A DNA stretch of 64,000 bases from Microlunatus sp. Gsoil 973 (GTDB taxonomy: Bacteria; Actinomycetota; Actinomycetes; Propionibacteriales; Propionibacteriaceae), in contig NZ_CP046122.1 in assembly GCF_009707365.1 (NCBI RefSeq), forward strand, positions 4,588,001 to 4,652,000, in the 5' to 3' direction. Of this stretch, positions 35,201 through 43,010 are shown in pieces. The notes beneath the pieces were generated by a model. It saw only the letters and a list, made by a program, of their open reading frames with translations. It was not told the DNA's origin and did not search any database. The translations under genes were made by a program, and so were the position numbers. The number at the start of each line of letters is the position of its first letter. Position 1 is the first letter of the stretch.

Positions 35201-36549
35201 CCGCCGTCACCACAGGACTCGGGGCGCCGTTCGACGACCTCGGGCCGGTTCGACGGCCGGTCGACCGGGCGGAAGTGATCATCGTGCTCGCGAAGGAGCC
35301 GCTGCCGGGCCGGGCCAAGACCCGACTGCAGTCGGAGTTCACGTCCGAGCAGGCGTCGGCGCTGGCCGCTGCGGCACTGACCGACACGCTCGATGTCGTC
35401 CGCGCAACGCCGGTGCGGCGCAAGATCCTTGCCTGGGAAGGGGACCCGGAGCATTGGGGGCGAGGCTTCGAGCTGATCGACCAGGGCTCGGGTGGTCTCG
35501 CCGACCGGCTCGGACGGGCTTTCGATCATGCGCTGGCCGACGCGGCCGACGCACCGACCCTGCTGATCGCGATGGACACTCCCCAGGTGACCCGGGAACT
35601 GCTGGCGACGTCCTGGGACGGGGCGGACGCGGTGATCGGTCTGACGGAGGACGGTGGCTACTGGGCCATCGGGTTGCGACGTGGCCCGGCACCCGAGGTG
35701 TTCGCATCAATACCGATGTCGACCGACCGGACCGGCGCAGCGCAGGTCGCGCGCCTGCTCGATCTTGGATACCAGGTCAAACTGCTGCCGCCACTGCGTG
35801 ATGTGGACACTCCCGATGACGCGGAACGGATCGCTGCCGACCGTCCTCATCTCGGCTTCTCCCGGCTGTATCGGCAACTGATCACCGATCGTGACGCGAC
35901 GGCCGGCGCCTCGGTCGACCTGCACCGGATCTTCGACCACGCCTACCACGGCAGGTCTCTTGAGGCGAAGACCGTCGACGGCGTCGATCCCCTCCGGATC
36001 GCTGCGGATCTGTGGCATCGGCCGGCCGACGCCGTCGACCGGCTGGTCGTCGCGCGCTGCCAACCACCGGTCCTCGACCTGGGCTGCGGCCCGGGCCGGA
36101 TGGTCGCCGCGCTCACCGAATCGGGACGCTCCGCGCTGGGCGTGGACGTGTCCTCTGTTGCGGTCGGGGCCAGCAATCGCCGTGGTGCCCCGACCCTGAG
36201 ACGGGACCTCAGCGGCCCGCTACCGGGGGAGGGCCGCTGGGGGACCGTGCTCCTGATGGACAGCAACCTCGGCCTGGGTGGCGATCCGGACCGGCTGCTG
36301 CGCCGTTGCGCTGCTCTCGTAGCGCCCGGTGGCCTGATCATCTGTGAGACAGACCCCGAGCCGTACGCCGACGAGACGCATCGGGTGCTGCTCCGCGCTG
36401 GCACGGCCTCGGGACGGGTCCGCTGGGCTCGGATCGGCATCGAGGCGCTGGCCGCCCGAGCCCGCCGGCACAACCTGGTGGTCGCCGAACGCTGGTCAGC
36501 CGGCGGCCGTACTTGCCGCGCTGCGCACGCTCTAGCAACTCGGCGATGA
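35197..36549 (+). CDS. Fusion of DUF2064 (TIGR04282-like) nucleotidyl/glycosyl-transferase fold and class I SAM methyltransferase
   Basis: Residues ~20-235 match the DUF2064 GT-A-like family (EVIIVLAKEPLPGRAKTRLQ; LLIAMDTPQVTRELLA; GLTEDGGYWAIGLRR; PPLRDVDTPDDAERIA). Residues ~260-450 are a SAM-dependent methyltransferase (PPVLDLGCGPGRMVAALTESG; GGLIICETDPEPY). The two halves occur as separate neighbours in many bacteria; here they are one chain. The start ATG at 35197 overlaps the GT2 stop. The last residues (GRTCRAAHALATRR) may be out of frame (see findings). Role: modification of a lipid-linked glycan is inferred from context only. Confidence 0.84.
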   Translation: MTAVTTGLGAPFDDLGPVRRPVDRAEVIIVLAKEPLPGRAKTRLQSEFTSEQASALAAAALTDTLDVVRATPVRRKILAWEGDPEHWGRGFELIDQGSGGLADRLGRAFDHALADAADAPTLLIAMDTPQVTRELLATSWDGADAVIGLTEDGGYWAIGLRRGPAPEVFASIPMSTDRTGAAQVARLLDLGYQVKLLPPLRDVDTPDDAERIAADRPHLGFSRLYRQLITDRDATAGASVDLHRIFDHAYHGRSLEAKTVDGVDPLRIAADLWHRPADAVDRLVVARCQPPVLDLGCGPGRMVAALTESGRSALGVDVSSVAVGASNRRGAPTLRRDLSGPLPGEGRWGTVLLMDSNLGLGGDPDRLLRRCAALVAPGGLIICETDPEPYADETHRVLLRAGTASGRVRWARIGIEALAARARRHNLVVAERWSAGGRTCRAAHALATRR

Positions 36550-36922
36550 TCACGGCAAGCACGGTGATCCCGCCGGTGATCAACAGCGCCGGCAGCGGCG
36601 GCGTGACCTCAGCGGTGGGATTCTTCTGATGAGCGCGGGCACCGACGGCGATGGCGGTGATGATCACCAGGCTGCCGACGGCAAGCAGTCCGGTCCGCAA
36701 CGGCATCCTGCGGTGGTGCGGTAGCCGGCGTAGGACGAGGTGACCCAGCAGCAGGCAGAGCGGCATCAACACCAGGTCGTTGATCAACCACGCGGACAGC
36801 CCCCAGCGCGCCAGCCGGAACCAGTCGGGAATGCTGACCCTGGTCAGCACCAGGAACAGTCCGTAGGCCACCGCGCACCCGCCGAGCACGGCGAGCGCTG
36901 CCCGGACGATCGTAGTGGTCAC
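36338..36922 (-). CDS. Small multi-pass membrane protein
   Basis: Residues ~5-140 hold four hydrophobic segments (TIVRAALAVLGGCAVAYGLFLVL; LINDLVLMPLCLLLGHLVL; TGLLAVGSLVIITAIAVG; ALLITGGITVLAVIIAELLE). The start GTG overlaps the stop of the molybdopterin oxidoreductase gene (GTGA at 36919-36922). The final ~57 residues are Arg/Pro-rich, lie entirely opposite the methyltransferase gene, and look like shadow translation; a one-base indel near 36510 would end the protein at about 36496 instead. No family is recognised. It probably works with the membrane oxidoreductase. Confidence 0.7.
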   Translation of the reverse strand: MTTTIVRAALAVLGGCAVAYGLFLVLTRVSIPDWFRLARWGLSAWLINDLVLMPLCLLLGHLVLRRLPHHRRMPLRTGLLAVGSLVIITAIAVGARAHQKNPTAEVTPPLPALLITGGITVLAVIIAELLERAQRGKYGRRLTSVRRPPGCAGGLGRPAPRCRSEPSGPVPRPCQRGAAPDASRRRTARGLSHR

Positions 36923-38082
36923 AGCACCTCCAGCCGCTCGACCCACTTGGTCTGCAATGCACCTAGCCGGTTGGGTGCGATGACCCGTGCCGGGAACCCA
37001 TGATCGGGATGCAGCGCCTCGCCGTTGATCGTGAGGGCAAGGATGCTGCGATCGTCCTCGACGAAGTCGGCCGGCAGGATCGTCTGCGCATAACGCGATC
37101 CGCGTTCCAGCGAGACGACCCGTACGCCCTGATCACCGCCGCCGACCAGTTCGATCAACTCCCTGATCCGCACTCCGGACCACTCGGCTCCGATGCTCCA
37201 ACCCTCGACACAAGCGATCGGGAGCCTCACGGTCGTCTGCGGCATGGCTGCAAGCGTTCCACGATCGAGTTCCCGGCGTCGGATCGGACCGGTGATCGTC
37301 AGGGACCAGTCGGCAAGCCGATCGGTCACCCCGGCCTGCGCCGCTGTGCGGTTGGCCGGAACGCCCTGCAGGTTCACGGCCCGCGGACGACGCGGGGCCA
37401 GGAACGCCAGCCGGTCCAGCGGCCCGATCGTCTGGCCGACGCTGAACAGCACCAGCCCGCCGGACACCCCGAGCACCCCGCCGACGAAGCCGCGCCGACT
37501 CGTCGGGCGGTCGGCACGTTCCCGCCCGGCGCGGGGCCGGCGAACCGCCCGGGCGATCGTCGGCAGCTTGGTGGCGACATGGATCAAGATCGCACCCATC
37601 GCGATCCAGGCCACCGCATAGTGGACCGGGACGAAGTCGAACCGGAAGATGTACCACTGGAAAACATTGAAGATGCCGGTGGCGACCTGCACGATCCCCG
37701 CTGCGGTGAGTACGCCGACCAGCAGTCTGTCGGCCGCGAACCGGACCATCGTCGTCCGCTTGCCGCTGCCACCCTCCGGTCGGGTGAGGATCCGCGGATA
37801 CGCGGCGAAGATCTTGGCCAGCAGCAGCGGCAGGCACGCGATGCCGGTGGCCACATGGATGCCTTGTGACAGTCGGTAACCCCAGACCGGCCAGGGGCGT
37901 AGCAGTATTCCGGAGGTTGCCTGGGCGTTGTGGCTGATCAGTCCGGTGAGGAAACAGATGCCGAAGGCCGGGCCGAGGAACACGCCGATCCGGGCAACAA
38001 CCGCGGTCGTCTGGACATCTCCGGCAACGTTGCCCGGTTCGGGGATTCGGCGTAGCACGGTCTGCAACGGCCACTTGATCAT
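36919..38082 (-). CDS. Membrane-anchored molybdopterin-dependent oxidoreductase (sulfite oxidase/YedY-like)
   Basis: The N-terminal ~190 residues contain about five membrane helices with histidines (LISHNAQ; QGIHVATGIACLP; PVHYAVAWIAMGAILIHVATK) like a b-type cytochrome. After an Arg-rich SRRGFVGGVLG linker, the rest is a sulfite-oxidase-fold molybdopterin domain with the Mo-ligating Cys in PIACVEGWSIGAEWSGVRI and GFPARVIAPNRLG. Electrons would pass between the membrane haem and an outer-face molybdenum site. The substrate is unknown. The start ATG at 38082 is chosen over an upstream Met that adds a charged leader. Confidence 0.86.
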   Translation of the reverse strand: MIKWPLQTVLRRIPEPGNVAGDVQTTAVVARIGVFLGPAFGICFLTGLISHNAQATSGILLRPWPVWGYRLSQGIHVATGIACLPLLLAKIFAAYPRILTRPEGGSGKRTTMVRFAADRLLVGVLTAAGIVQVATGIFNVFQWYIFRFDFVPVHYAVAWIAMGAILIHVATKLPTIARAVRRPRAGRERADRPTSRRGFVGGVLGVSGGLVLFSVGQTIGPLDRLAFLAPRRPRAVNLQGVPANRTAAQAGVTDRLADWSLTITGPIRRRELDRGTLAAMPQTTVRLPIACVEGWSIGAEWSGVRIRELIELVGGGDQGVRVVSLERGSRYAQTILPADFVEDDRSILALTINGEALHPDHGFPARVIAPNRLGALQTKWVERLEVL

Positions 38083-38197
38083 GACGGCGAGACTAGGGAA
38101 CGTTCGGCCCGGCCGACATAGCCACAACGCTTACCGAACGGCTACGGATCCGTCCCTGCGGTGGTGGACCGCCGATCGGCTGGCAGAGCGTGATGTC

Positions 38198-39538
38198 GTG
38201 AGTTCTGTCGCCACCAAGGCCCCGTCTCCGACGACCGGCCGACCCATCGGGCTCCGGCTGCGGATCGTGGCGGCTGTCGTAGTCGTCATGCTGGTCGACG
38301 GGTCGATCATCGGGCTGCGGGAGTTCCAGCACGGCCGGCTCGGTCTTCTGGTTGCAGTGCTGGTTTTCGGGCTGCTGGGGATCTGGTGCCGCGGTGTGCT
38401 CCCGGCGCTGCGGCTACGGACCGTCGCGGTGATCTGCGCCGTGGTCCAGTTGCCGGGGCTGTTGTCCCGCCCGCTGCTCAGTGACGATTCCTACCGGTAC
38501 GTCTGGGACGGCCGGGTACAGCTGGCCGGCGTCGACCCGTACCGCTATTCACCGATCAGCCCGATGCTCGCGCCGTTGCGGGACCCGCTGCTGTTTCCGC
38601 CGGGCCACGGTTCGGGTGTGGTGAACACGGTGATCAACAGGCCGTGGGCGCACACCATCTATCCGCCGATCGCCGAGTTGTGGTTCACCGTCCTTGCGGC
38701 CGTGACGCCGTGGTGGGCCGGGACGCTGGGACTGCAGATCGCGTCCGCGCTCGCTGTCGTGGCCACCACCGTGCTGATCGGCCGGGTGCTGATCCGGACC
38801 GGTAGCCATCCGGGTTGGGCCTTGGCCTACGGCGCCTGCCCGGCAACAACGATCGAGGCAGCCAACGGAGCCCACGTCGATGTGTTGGCCGCTCTACTGC
38901 TGGTGATCATGGCATGGTCGGTGATCACCAACAGGCACTGGCTGGCGGGAGTGATGTTGGGCCTGGCGGGCGGGGTCAAGCTGGTGCCGATGTTGCTGGT
39001 GCCGATCTTCCTCCGCCGGCAACCGGTGAGAACGGCGGCAACCTCGGTGGCCACGTTGCTGACCGGCTACCTGCCGCACATCCTGGCCGTCGGCAGCCTG
39101 GTTTTGGGTTATCTGCCTGGATACCTCAACGAGGAAGGCTTCGACGGACGCCGCCGGTTCGCATTGTTGATCTTCCTCCCGGAACCGGCCCGGTTGCCGG
39201 TCGCCCTGGCGATCGCGGTCGCCTTGGCGGTCGTTGCGATCCTCCGCTCGCGCCGTGACCTGGTGCTGGTCACCTGCTGCTGGCTGTACGGCGCCGCCTT
39301 CCTGGTGGCGACACCCACCTACCCCTGGTATCTGCTCCCGGCGATGGTGCTCGTCGTGATGGCCCGCCGCTTCGAATGGCTGATGCTGTGGCCGGCGGCC
39401 TATTTCGGCTTCCTGCACGATCGTGAGCCGGTGCTGCAGACCATCGGCTATGGAATCGCGCTGATCGTGATGCTGGGCACCGGATGGAGGCGGCGGGTCA
39501 GAACGACTCCGGATGCCGGCGGATCCGCCGACCGGTGA
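38198..39538 (+). CDS. GT87/DUF2029-like polyprenol-phosphate-mannose-dependent glycosyltransferase
   Basis: The ~446-residue protein has about eleven to twelve membrane helices. The first outer loop carries SRPLLSDDSYRYVWDGRVQLAGVDPYRYSP (motif cited in part: DDSYRYVWDG), typical of GT-C mannosyltransferases. Later motifs are HTIYPPIAELWF, NGAHVDVLAALLL and GGVKLVPMLLVPIFL. These enzymes add mannose from polyprenyl-phosphate to lipoglycans or proteins outside the cell. The GTG at 38198 precedes a short cytoplasmic tail. It diverges from the molybdoenzyme operon. Its 3' end overlaps the PPOX gene by 41 bases. Confidence 0.85.
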   Translation: MSSVATKAPSPTTGRPIGLRLRIVAAVVVVMLVDGSIIGLREFQHGRLGLLVAVLVFGLLGIWCRGVLPALRLRTVAVICAVVQLPGLLSRPLLSDDSYRYVWDGRVQLAGVDPYRYSPISPMLAPLRDPLLFPPGHGSGVVNTVINRPWAHTIYPPIAELWFTVLAAVTPWWAGTLGLQIASALAVVATTVLIGRVLIRTGSHPGWALAYGACPATTIEAANGAHVDVLAALLLVIMAWSVITNRHWLAGVMLGLAGGVKLVPMLLVPIFLRRQPVRTAATSVATLLTGYLPHILAVGSLVLGYLPGYLNEEGFDGRRRFALLIFLPEPARLPVALAIAVALAVVAILRSRRDLVLVTCCWLYGAAFLVATPTYPWYLLPAMVLVVMARRFEWLMLWPAAYFGFLHDREPVLQTIGYGIALIVMLGTGWRRRVRTTPDAGGSADR

Positions 39539-39929
39539 TCCTGGTGATGTTGATCTCGATGGCCAGCTGCCGCCGGCCACCGTCCCAGGGCACCACCAGG
39601 TCGGCCCAGTCCGGCTGGTGTCCGCCGTCCTGGGCCGCCCGGGTGATGCCCTGCACCAGCACGCTGTCACCTTCGCTGCGTACTTGATCAAGGCAGTCGA
39701 CCTCGAAGGCGACCCGGGTCGGCCGGCAGAGCTCGGCCAATCTGCTGTTCTCCGAGGTGCGGAAGCCGATGATCGCGCCGGCGTAGACGTACGCGATCGG
39801 AAGGATGATCTGTCCGGAACCGGCCGCCCACCCGATCCGACCGACCGACTCGGAGGCGAGCAGCGCACGGCAGTCGTGCCGGTCCAGGGTGCTGCTGAAC
39901 GTGCGGGGGCGGTGCGGGACGGTGGTCAT
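39498..39929 (-). CDS. Pyridoxamine 5'-phosphate oxidase-fold flavin-binding protein
   Basis: The 143-residue split-barrel protein has the family landmarks LDRHDCRALLASESVGRIGW, ILPIAYVYAGAIIGFRTSE and VAFEVDCLDQV. Members bind FMN or F420 and act as reductases or flavin sinks; cofactor choice is not clear here. The gene is preceded by a short gap and has no operon partner. It converges with the glycosyltransferase and overlaps its end. Confidence 0.88.
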   Translation of the reverse strand: MTTVPHRPRTFSSTLDRHDCRALLASESVGRIGWAAGSGQIILPIAYVYAGAIIGFRTSENSRLAELCRPTRVAFEVDCLDQVRSEGDSVLVQGITRAAQDGGHQPDWADLVVPWDGGRRQLAIEINITRITGRRIRRHPESF

Positions 39930-40020
39930 GACCCCACCCTAGGAACGCCGGCCGCGACCCACACGGTTCGACAGTCCCGGACGGATCGGGCCTTTGGTCA
40001 CAGTCCGAGGGGTCCACGCC

Positions 40021-40090
40021 CTGATCGCTTTGGGCTGATCGCTCTCAGCTGATCGCTCTCAGCTGATCGCTTTCAGATGATCGCTGTCAC
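40021..40090. repeat. Five tandem copies of a 14-bp unit
   Basis: Units of consensus CTGATCGCTCTCAG follow one another at 40021, 40035, 40049, 40063 and 40077. The middle copies are identical; the outer ones carry one to four changes. The last two and part of the third lie inside the 3' end of the oxidoreductase gene, whose final residues (SDHLKAIS) they encode on the minus strand. The rest is downstream. Fourteen is not a multiple of three, so copy-number changes would alter the protein end only if they fell upstream of the stop. Confidence 0.85.
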
Positions 40091-40925
40091 GCCAGCTGTA
40101 GCTCGGCGTCCAGCCGAACAGGGTCCGCATCTTCCGGCAATCGAAGGCCGACTGCGGGTCCTGGTAGTCCTCGACGAACTCGGCGTAGCCGTCGTAGTAC
40201 TCGGCCATCAGGTCGCGCAGCCCGCGACGCGCTCTGGTGTCGGCGGCAGCGATCAGGCACACCTCGTGCCCGGTGCTTGTCCCTTCCAATGCCGCCAGGT
40301 AGGCCGTACCGACATCGCGGGCGTCGATGTAGCTCCAGAAGTTCGCCATGTTCCGGGCCGGGTCGGCCCACTCGGCGGGGAACCGTCGGTAGTCGTCGGG
40401 GGAGATGACGTTGTTGATCCGCAGACCCACCCACGCGGTCGCCGGATGGGCCAGGGCCAACGAGTCGACGATCACTTCGCTGATGAACTTGCTCAGCGCG
40501 TACGCGTTGGGCGACGGGCGACGCTCGGACTCGTCGAACGGGATCCGTCGGGGGACGACCCCCGCGGTGAGCAGCCCGGTGGCCATCTCGCTCGACGCGT
40601 ACACCACCCGCGGGACGCCGAGATCACCCGCGGCCTGCAGCAGGTTGTGGGCGCTGAGCACGTTGTTGTCGAAGACGTCGATCCTGGCCTGGCCCGCGGG
40701 AGCCGGATTGGCGGCGAGATGGGCGATGCCATCCGGCCGGAACTGGGCCAGCGCGTCGTACACGCGTCCGGCGTCGGTCAACTCGACCCGGCAGAACTCG
40801 CCGGGAAGATCCAGATCGGGCCGCCGGACCAGATCGAAGTTGACGACCTGGTGCCCGGCGGCCGCGAGCTCGCGGACCACCCACTGACCTGCTTTACCGT
40901 TACCTCCGGTGACGACGACACGCAT
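40059..40925 (-). CDS. NAD(P)-dependent epimerase/dehydratase family oxidoreductase
   Basis: The 288-residue extended SDR starts MRVVVTGGNGKAGQWVVREL, a glycine-rich Rossmann motif, and has IAHLAANPAP, the Ser of VVYASSEMA and the catalytic YALSK in SPNAYALSKFISE. It lacks clear nucleotide-sugar binding motifs. Its GLRINNVISPDDY and EYYDGYAEFVEDY segments are common in uncharacterised actinobacterial sugar or uronate dehydrogenase-like proteins. The gene stands alone, divergent from the tRNA-Thr gene. Confidence 0.86.
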   Translation of the reverse strand: MRVVVTGGNGKAGQWVVRELAAAGHQVVNFDLVRRPDLDLPGEFCRVELTDAGRVYDALAQFRPDGIAHLAANPAPAGQARIDVFDNNVLSAHNLLQAAGDLGVPRVVYASSEMATGLLTAGVVPRRIPFDESERRPSPNAYALSKFISEVIVDSLALAHPATAWVGLRINNVISPDDYRRFPAEWADPARNMANFWSYIDARDVGTAYLAALEGTSTGHEVCLIAAADTRARRGLRDLMAEYYDGYAEFVEDYQDPQSAFDCRKMRTLFGWTPSYSWRDSDHLKAIS

Positions 40926-41017
40926 TGGCCTCTCCTGTCTTGTTCCGATTCGCGTTGGGCCAGAGAGATTGTGTATCTTTGTGCGTCGGCGCGGTTCGTT
41001 GGGCCGGCCGAGGACAG

Positions 41018-41090
41018 GCCCCTATAGCTCAGTCGGTAGAGCGTCTCCATGGTAAGGAGAAGGTCTGCGGTTCGATTCCGCATGGGGGCT
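41018..41090 (+). tRNA. tRNA-Thr (anticodon GGT)
   Basis: A complete cloverleaf is present. Acceptor arms GCCCCTA (41018-41024) and TGGGGGC (41083-41089) pair with one G-T. The D arm is TAGCTCAGTCGGTAGAGC. The anticodon stem TCTCC/GGAGA encloses ATGGTAA with GGT at 41051-41053, and the T arm TGCGG-TTCGATT-CCGCA is perfect. CCA is not encoded. It is the first gene of a tRNA-Thr, tRNA-Met, rpmG group. Confidence 0.97.
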
Positions 41091-41156
41091 CGGCGGTCAC
41101 ACCCACGGGATGGCCAAGCTGGAAACCGAGGCGAGACCAAGGCGAAGACAAGCCAC

Positions 41157-41229
41157 GGCGGGATAGCTCAGACGGTAGAGCAAGCGGCTCATAATCGCTG
41201 TGTCACGGGTTCAAGTCCCGTTCCCGCTA
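41157..41229 (+). tRNA. tRNA-Met (anticodon CAT, elongator type)
   Basis: Acceptor GGCGGGA pairs with TCCCGCT (41222-41228). The D arm is TAGCTCAGACGGTAGAGC. The anticodon stem AGCGG/TCGCT encloses CTCATAA. The T arm ACGGG-TTCAAGT-CCCGT is perfect. The first acceptor pair is G-T rather than the mismatch seen in initiator tRNAs, and the stem lacks the three G-C pairs of initiators, so it is elongator tRNA-Met. CCA is not encoded. Confidence 0.95.
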
Positions 41230-41269
41230 CAAAGAGACCACACGGACACGAGGCACGAGGACAAGGGCA

Positions 41270-41437
41270 ATGGCCAAGGCATCAGACGTTCGGCCGAAGA
41301 TCACGCTCGCCTGCACGGAGTGCAAGGAGCGGAACTACCTGACCAAGAAGAACCGGCGGAACGACCCCGACCGGATGGAGCTGAAGAAGTTCTGCCCGCG
41401 TTGCGGCAAGCACACCGCCCATCGCGAGACCCGCTGA
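41270..41437 (+). CDS. rpmG: 50S ribosomal protein L33
   Basis: This 55-residue protein reads [20 protein letters not shown] and continues with [34 protein letters not shown] in two parts. It carries two CxxC pairs (CTEC, CPRC), so it is the zinc-binding C+ form of L33. It sits 40 bases after tRNA-Met, the usual arrangement in actinobacteria, with AAGGG just before the ATG. A strong intrinsic-type hairpin follows. Confidence 0.97.
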   Translation: MAKASDVRPKITLACTECKERNYLTKKNRRNDPDRMELKKFCPRCGKHTAHRETR

Positions 41438-42165
41438 CCAGCGGCTCGTCAGCTCCGACCGGTTCCCGACCAGATCGGGAACCGGTCGTTTTGCTTGCCC
41501 ACGGCAGCCGGCATCCGCAGGGCGTCGCCTCGATCGAACGCCTGCGGGACGCTGTCGCCGCGCGATCCGGGCGTTCGGTCCACGCCGCCTACCTCGATCT
41601 CAACCAGCCGGACCTGACAGCCGCCGCCCGGCAGATCGTCGCCGCCGGACACCGCCGGGCAGTCGTCGTCCCGCTGCTCTTCACCCCGGCGTTCCATGCC
41701 CGCACCGACGCCCCGGCGACGCTGACCGCAGCCAGGGCGGCCACCGGCCTCGACCTCCGGCGCGCCGACATCCTCGGCACTCCCGATGCGCTGCTCCCGG
41801 TCCTGATGGAGGCCGCACGCAGCGCGGGCATCCCGGACACCGGTGAGCTGCTGCTGGCATCGGTCGGCTCGTCCCGACCCGAGGCCAATGCGGAGGTTGC
41901 TGACCTCGCGGAGCGGCTCGCTGCGCTGCGCGGCGCTCCGGTCCGGGCCGCCTTCGCCACTTGCGCCCCGCGAGTGTCGGACCTGGTGGCAGAACTTGGC
42001 TGCGCCGGTGTGTTGGCCCTGTTCGTCGGACACGGCCTGCTGCTGGACAAGGTCCGTGCCGCCGCCGCGGAGCGCGGCCTGCCGACCTCGCAGCCGCTGG
42101 AGGACAAGCTGGTGCCCCTGGTGCTGGAGCGAACCACGGCGGTACCGCATGCCACAACTAACTAG
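41434..42165 (+). CDS. Sirohydrochlorin chelatase-like (CbiX/SirB) protein, start uncertain
   Basis: The product matches class II chelatases: [20 protein letters not shown] with the metal-site His, [22 protein letters not shown], and [18 protein letters not shown] with the second His. A degenerate second half follows ([19 protein letters not shown]). CbiX/SirB insert Co or Fe into sirohydrochlorin. No ATG or GTG exists upstream in frame: choices are CTG 41434, overlapping the rpmG stop, or TTG 41491. The latter cuts into the first strand and lies inside the terminator hairpin. A base error here is also possible. No other cobalamin or siroheme genes are nearby. Confidence 0.8.
   Translation: MTSGSSAPTGSRPDREPVVLLAHGSRHPQGVASIERLRDAVAARSGRSVHAAYLDLNQPDLTAAARQIVAAGHRRAVVVPLLFTPAFHARTDAPATLTAARAATGLDLRRADILGTPDALLPVLMEAARSAGIPDTGELLLASVGSSRPEANAEVADLAERLAALRGAPVRAAFATCAPRVSDLVAELGCAGVLALFVGHGLLLDKVRAAAAERGLPTSQPLEDKLVPLVLERTTAVPHATTN
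41457..41494 (+). terminator. Intrinsic terminator after rpmG
   Basis: A perfect 13-bp stem (GACCGGTTCCCGA at 41457-41469, TCGGGAACCGGTC at 41475-41487) with a five-base loop is followed by GTTTTG. It should end the tRNA-Thr/tRNA-Met/rpmG transcript. It lies within the apparent reading frame of the chelatase. Confidence 0.85.
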
Positions 42166-42174
42166 AGTTCAGCC

Positions 42175-42594
42175 ATGATCTCGGAGAGCCACGCGGGCCG
42201 CAGCTACCCACCGACCGAGCCGTACGAGGTCACCCGCGCCAAGATCGCCGAGTTCGCGGCGGCGCTCGGCGACGGCAATCCCGCCTACCGGGGTGACGAA
42301 CCGATCGCGCCGCCGACCTTCGCCGCGGTGATCGCCGGACAGGCGTGGCAGGCGCTGTGGCAGGACGCCGATCTCGGCCTCGCGCTGGAGCGCATCGTGC
42401 ACGGCGACCAGCGGATCAGCCATGCACGACCGCTCCGCGCCGGCGACACGGTGACGGCGACCCTGACCATCGACAAGGTTCGCGTTCGAGGATCCGTCGA
42501 CATGATCAACTCCAGTGTCACGCTGGCCACTTCGACCGGCGAGGTGGTCTGTACGGCGTCGTCGACCTTCCTGCACACCCGGGAGCAGGCATGA
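42175..42594 (+). CDS. hadA: (3R)-hydroxyacyl-ACP dehydratase subunit HadA (FAS1-like MaoC)
   Basis: The 139-residue hot-dog protein (YEVTRAKIAEFAAALGDGNPAY; APPTFAAVIAGQAWQALW; VHGDQRISHARPLRAGDTVTATLTI) matches the non-catalytic HadA partner of actinobacterial dehydratases. In mycobacteria HadA pairs with HadB in fatty acid elongation. Its placement between rpmG and hadB is the same as in mycobacteria and relatives. Its stop overlaps hadB by ATGA. Confidence 0.9.
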   Translation: MISESHAGRSYPPTEPYEVTRAKIAEFAAALGDGNPAYRGDEPIAPPTFAAVIAGQAWQALWQDADLGLALERIVHGDQRISHARPLRAGDTVTATLTIDKVRVRGSVDMINSSVTLATSTGEVVCTASSTFLHTREQA

Positions 42595-43010
42595 CCGCCA
42601 TCGAACTGCCGGTCGAGATCGGCACCGAGCTGCCGACCTTGGTCGTCCGGCTGACCCGGGAGACCCTCGTCCGCTATGCCGGAGCGGCCGGGGACTTCAA
42701 CCCGATCCACTACTCCGACTTCCATGCCAGAGCGCTCGGTCTGCCCGGGGTGATCGGCCACGGGATGCTCACCATGGGCCTGGCGTTGCGGGCCGTCACC
42801 GACTGGGCCGGCGATCCAGTCCGGGTCCGCGGCGCCTTCGTCCGCTTCACCCGCCCGATCCAGGTTCCCGACGACGAGGCCGGCGCCGAACTGGTCGTCA
42901 CCGGTAAGGTCACCAAGATCAACGACGGTGTCGCAACGATCCAACTGGACGCCCGGCACGGAGACGACAAGGTGCTCGGCATGGCGACCGCCGAGGTCGA
43001 CGTCTCATGA
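42591..43010 (+). CDS. hadB: (3R)-hydroxyacyl-ACP dehydratase subunit HadB (MaoC-like)
   Basis: The 139-residue hydratase-2 protein carries the catalytic Asp/His in YAGAAGDFNPIHYSDFHA and the GVIGHGMLTMGL loop. It is the active subunit, with HadA, that dehydrates 3-hydroxyacyl-ACP. Start and stop overlap the neighbouring genes by ATGA, giving a tight hadA-hadB-murB-treZ series. Confidence 0.93.
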   Translation: MTAIELPVEIGTELPTLVVRLTRETLVRYAGAAGDFNPIHYSDFHARALGLPGVIGHGMLTMGLALRAVTDWAGDPVRVRGAFVRFTRPIQVPDDEAGAELVVTGKVTKINDGVATIQLDARHGDDKVLGMATAEVDVS

